Shown here piece by piece: positions 14,958 to 15,358 of a DNA stretch of 15,358 nucleotides (position 1 is the first letter of the stretch; each line of letters begins with the position of its first letter). Source of the DNA: JBKBXU01 sp046313675 (GTDB taxonomy: Bacteria; Bacteroidota; Bacteroidia; Cytophagales; Cytophagaceae); assembly GCA_046313675.1 (NCBI GenBank), contig JBKBXU010000078.1:1-15358 (forward strand). Reading direction: 5' to 3'. Below the pieces are notes generated by a model. The model was not told the DNA's origin and did not search any database. It worked only from the letters and a program-made list of their open reading frames with translations. The translations under genes were made by a program, and so were the position numbers.

Positions 14958-15358
14958 TCCGCCAGCCGAGCGCTCGGATTCTGTTAACTCCTTAACGGAA
15001 ATCCAGTCAATTTGTTCGTGTTTTGCAATGACCATTTGTGCAACACGCTCTCCGTCTTCTATTTTAAAAATATCATTAGATAAGTTAACAAGCAAAATTT
15101 TTATTTCGCCTCTGTAATCAGCATCAATGGTTCCCGGACTGTTAAGCACGGTAATTCCATGTTTAAATGCCAGTCCGCTTCTTGGACGTATCTGAGCTTC
15201 ATAACCTTCTGGAAGCTCAATGAACAGGCCGGTAGGTATTAAGGCTCTTTCAAGAGGTTTTAATTCTATGGGAGCTTCCAGCTCAGCACGAAGATCCATT
15301 CCTGCAGAACATTTAGTCTGGTAGCATGGAAGCTGATGTTTTGATGTATTTACAATTT
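14934..15358 (-). CDS. dut: dUTP diphosphatase (dUTPase), 5' end beyond window
   Basis: The homotrimeric enzyme hydrolyses dUTP to dUMP and diphosphate, keeping uracil out of DNA and supplying dUMP for thymidylate. All five motifs are present: I, AGMDLRA; II, RPRSGLA; III, GTIDADYRGEIKI with the uracil-site Asp and Tyr; IV, ERVAQMVI; V, RSAGGFGSTG, the flexible C-terminal arm. The frame stays open upstream of the ATG at 15299 and reads IVNTSKHQLPCYQTKCSAG up to the window edge, which is the usual dUTPase N-terminus. The true start must therefore lie a few codons past 15358, and the ATG at 15299 is an internal Met of motif I. The gene is likely first or earlier in the same minus-strand operon as the nucleotidyltransferase, 78 bases downstream. 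Confidence 0.95.
   Translation of the reverse strand, partial: IVNTSKHQLPCYQTKCSAGMDLRAELEAPIELKPLERALIPTGLFIELPEGYEAQIRPRSGLAFKHGITVLNSPGTIDADYRGEIKILLVNLSNDIFKIEDGERVAQMVIAKHEQIDWISVKELTESERSAGGFGSTGTK

Overview
The window reads as chromosomal DNA of a Bacteroidota bacterium, most likely from the Cytophagales or a neighbouring group. The reasons are a type IX secretion gene (porQ), a DUF4292 lipoprotein next to an EnvC-type LytM protein, a TTTG-N17-TAnnTTTG promoter of the Bacteroidota kind, and closest resemblance (from memory) of the Lon protein to Bacteroidota Lon. No database search was possible. There are eleven genes, of which dut is cut by the right edge. No tRNA, rRNA, CRISPR array or intact insertion sequence was seen.

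Left part, + strand (1-5206): a near-perfect sigma-54 (-24/-12) promoter stands before lon. It is followed by porQ and hslU, closed by a strong intrinsic terminator. Two AAA+ protein quality-control machines therefore flank an outer-membrane secretion component; no hslV lies beside hslU. Next on the + strand come two metabolic genes with their own intergenic gaps: a short-chain dehydrogenase (5418-6143) and a Cys/Met-metabolism type PLP enzyme (6256-7404). Each gap holds small repeats that may be regulatory.

Middle part (7405-10130): this looks accessory. A lone, AT-rich, minus-strand gene encodes a 616-residue protein with a TerB-like region, two SAP-like helical segments and a C-terminal PD-(D/E)xK nuclease core. 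It is a plausible orphan nuclease or defence gene. Behind it lie about 830 bases without a convincing gene. They carry a perfect 15-bp palindromic hairpin, smaller AGCTC hairpins, and a terminator-like hairpin whose arm can also pair with a second downstream sequence.

Right part, minus strand (10131-15358): a tightly packed envelope operon reads dut, sugar-phosphate nucleotidyltransferase, TPR lipoprotein, DUF4292 lipoprotein, EnvC-like LytM protein, ending at a symmetric UUCG-type terminator. The last four genes are spaced by 14 bases or overlap, and an extra promoter sits in the end of dut. The EnvC-like protein has lost most zinc ligands and is probably a regulator of amidases, not an enzyme. 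The dut reading frame continues past the window edge; the ATG at 15299 is internal, within catalytic motif I.
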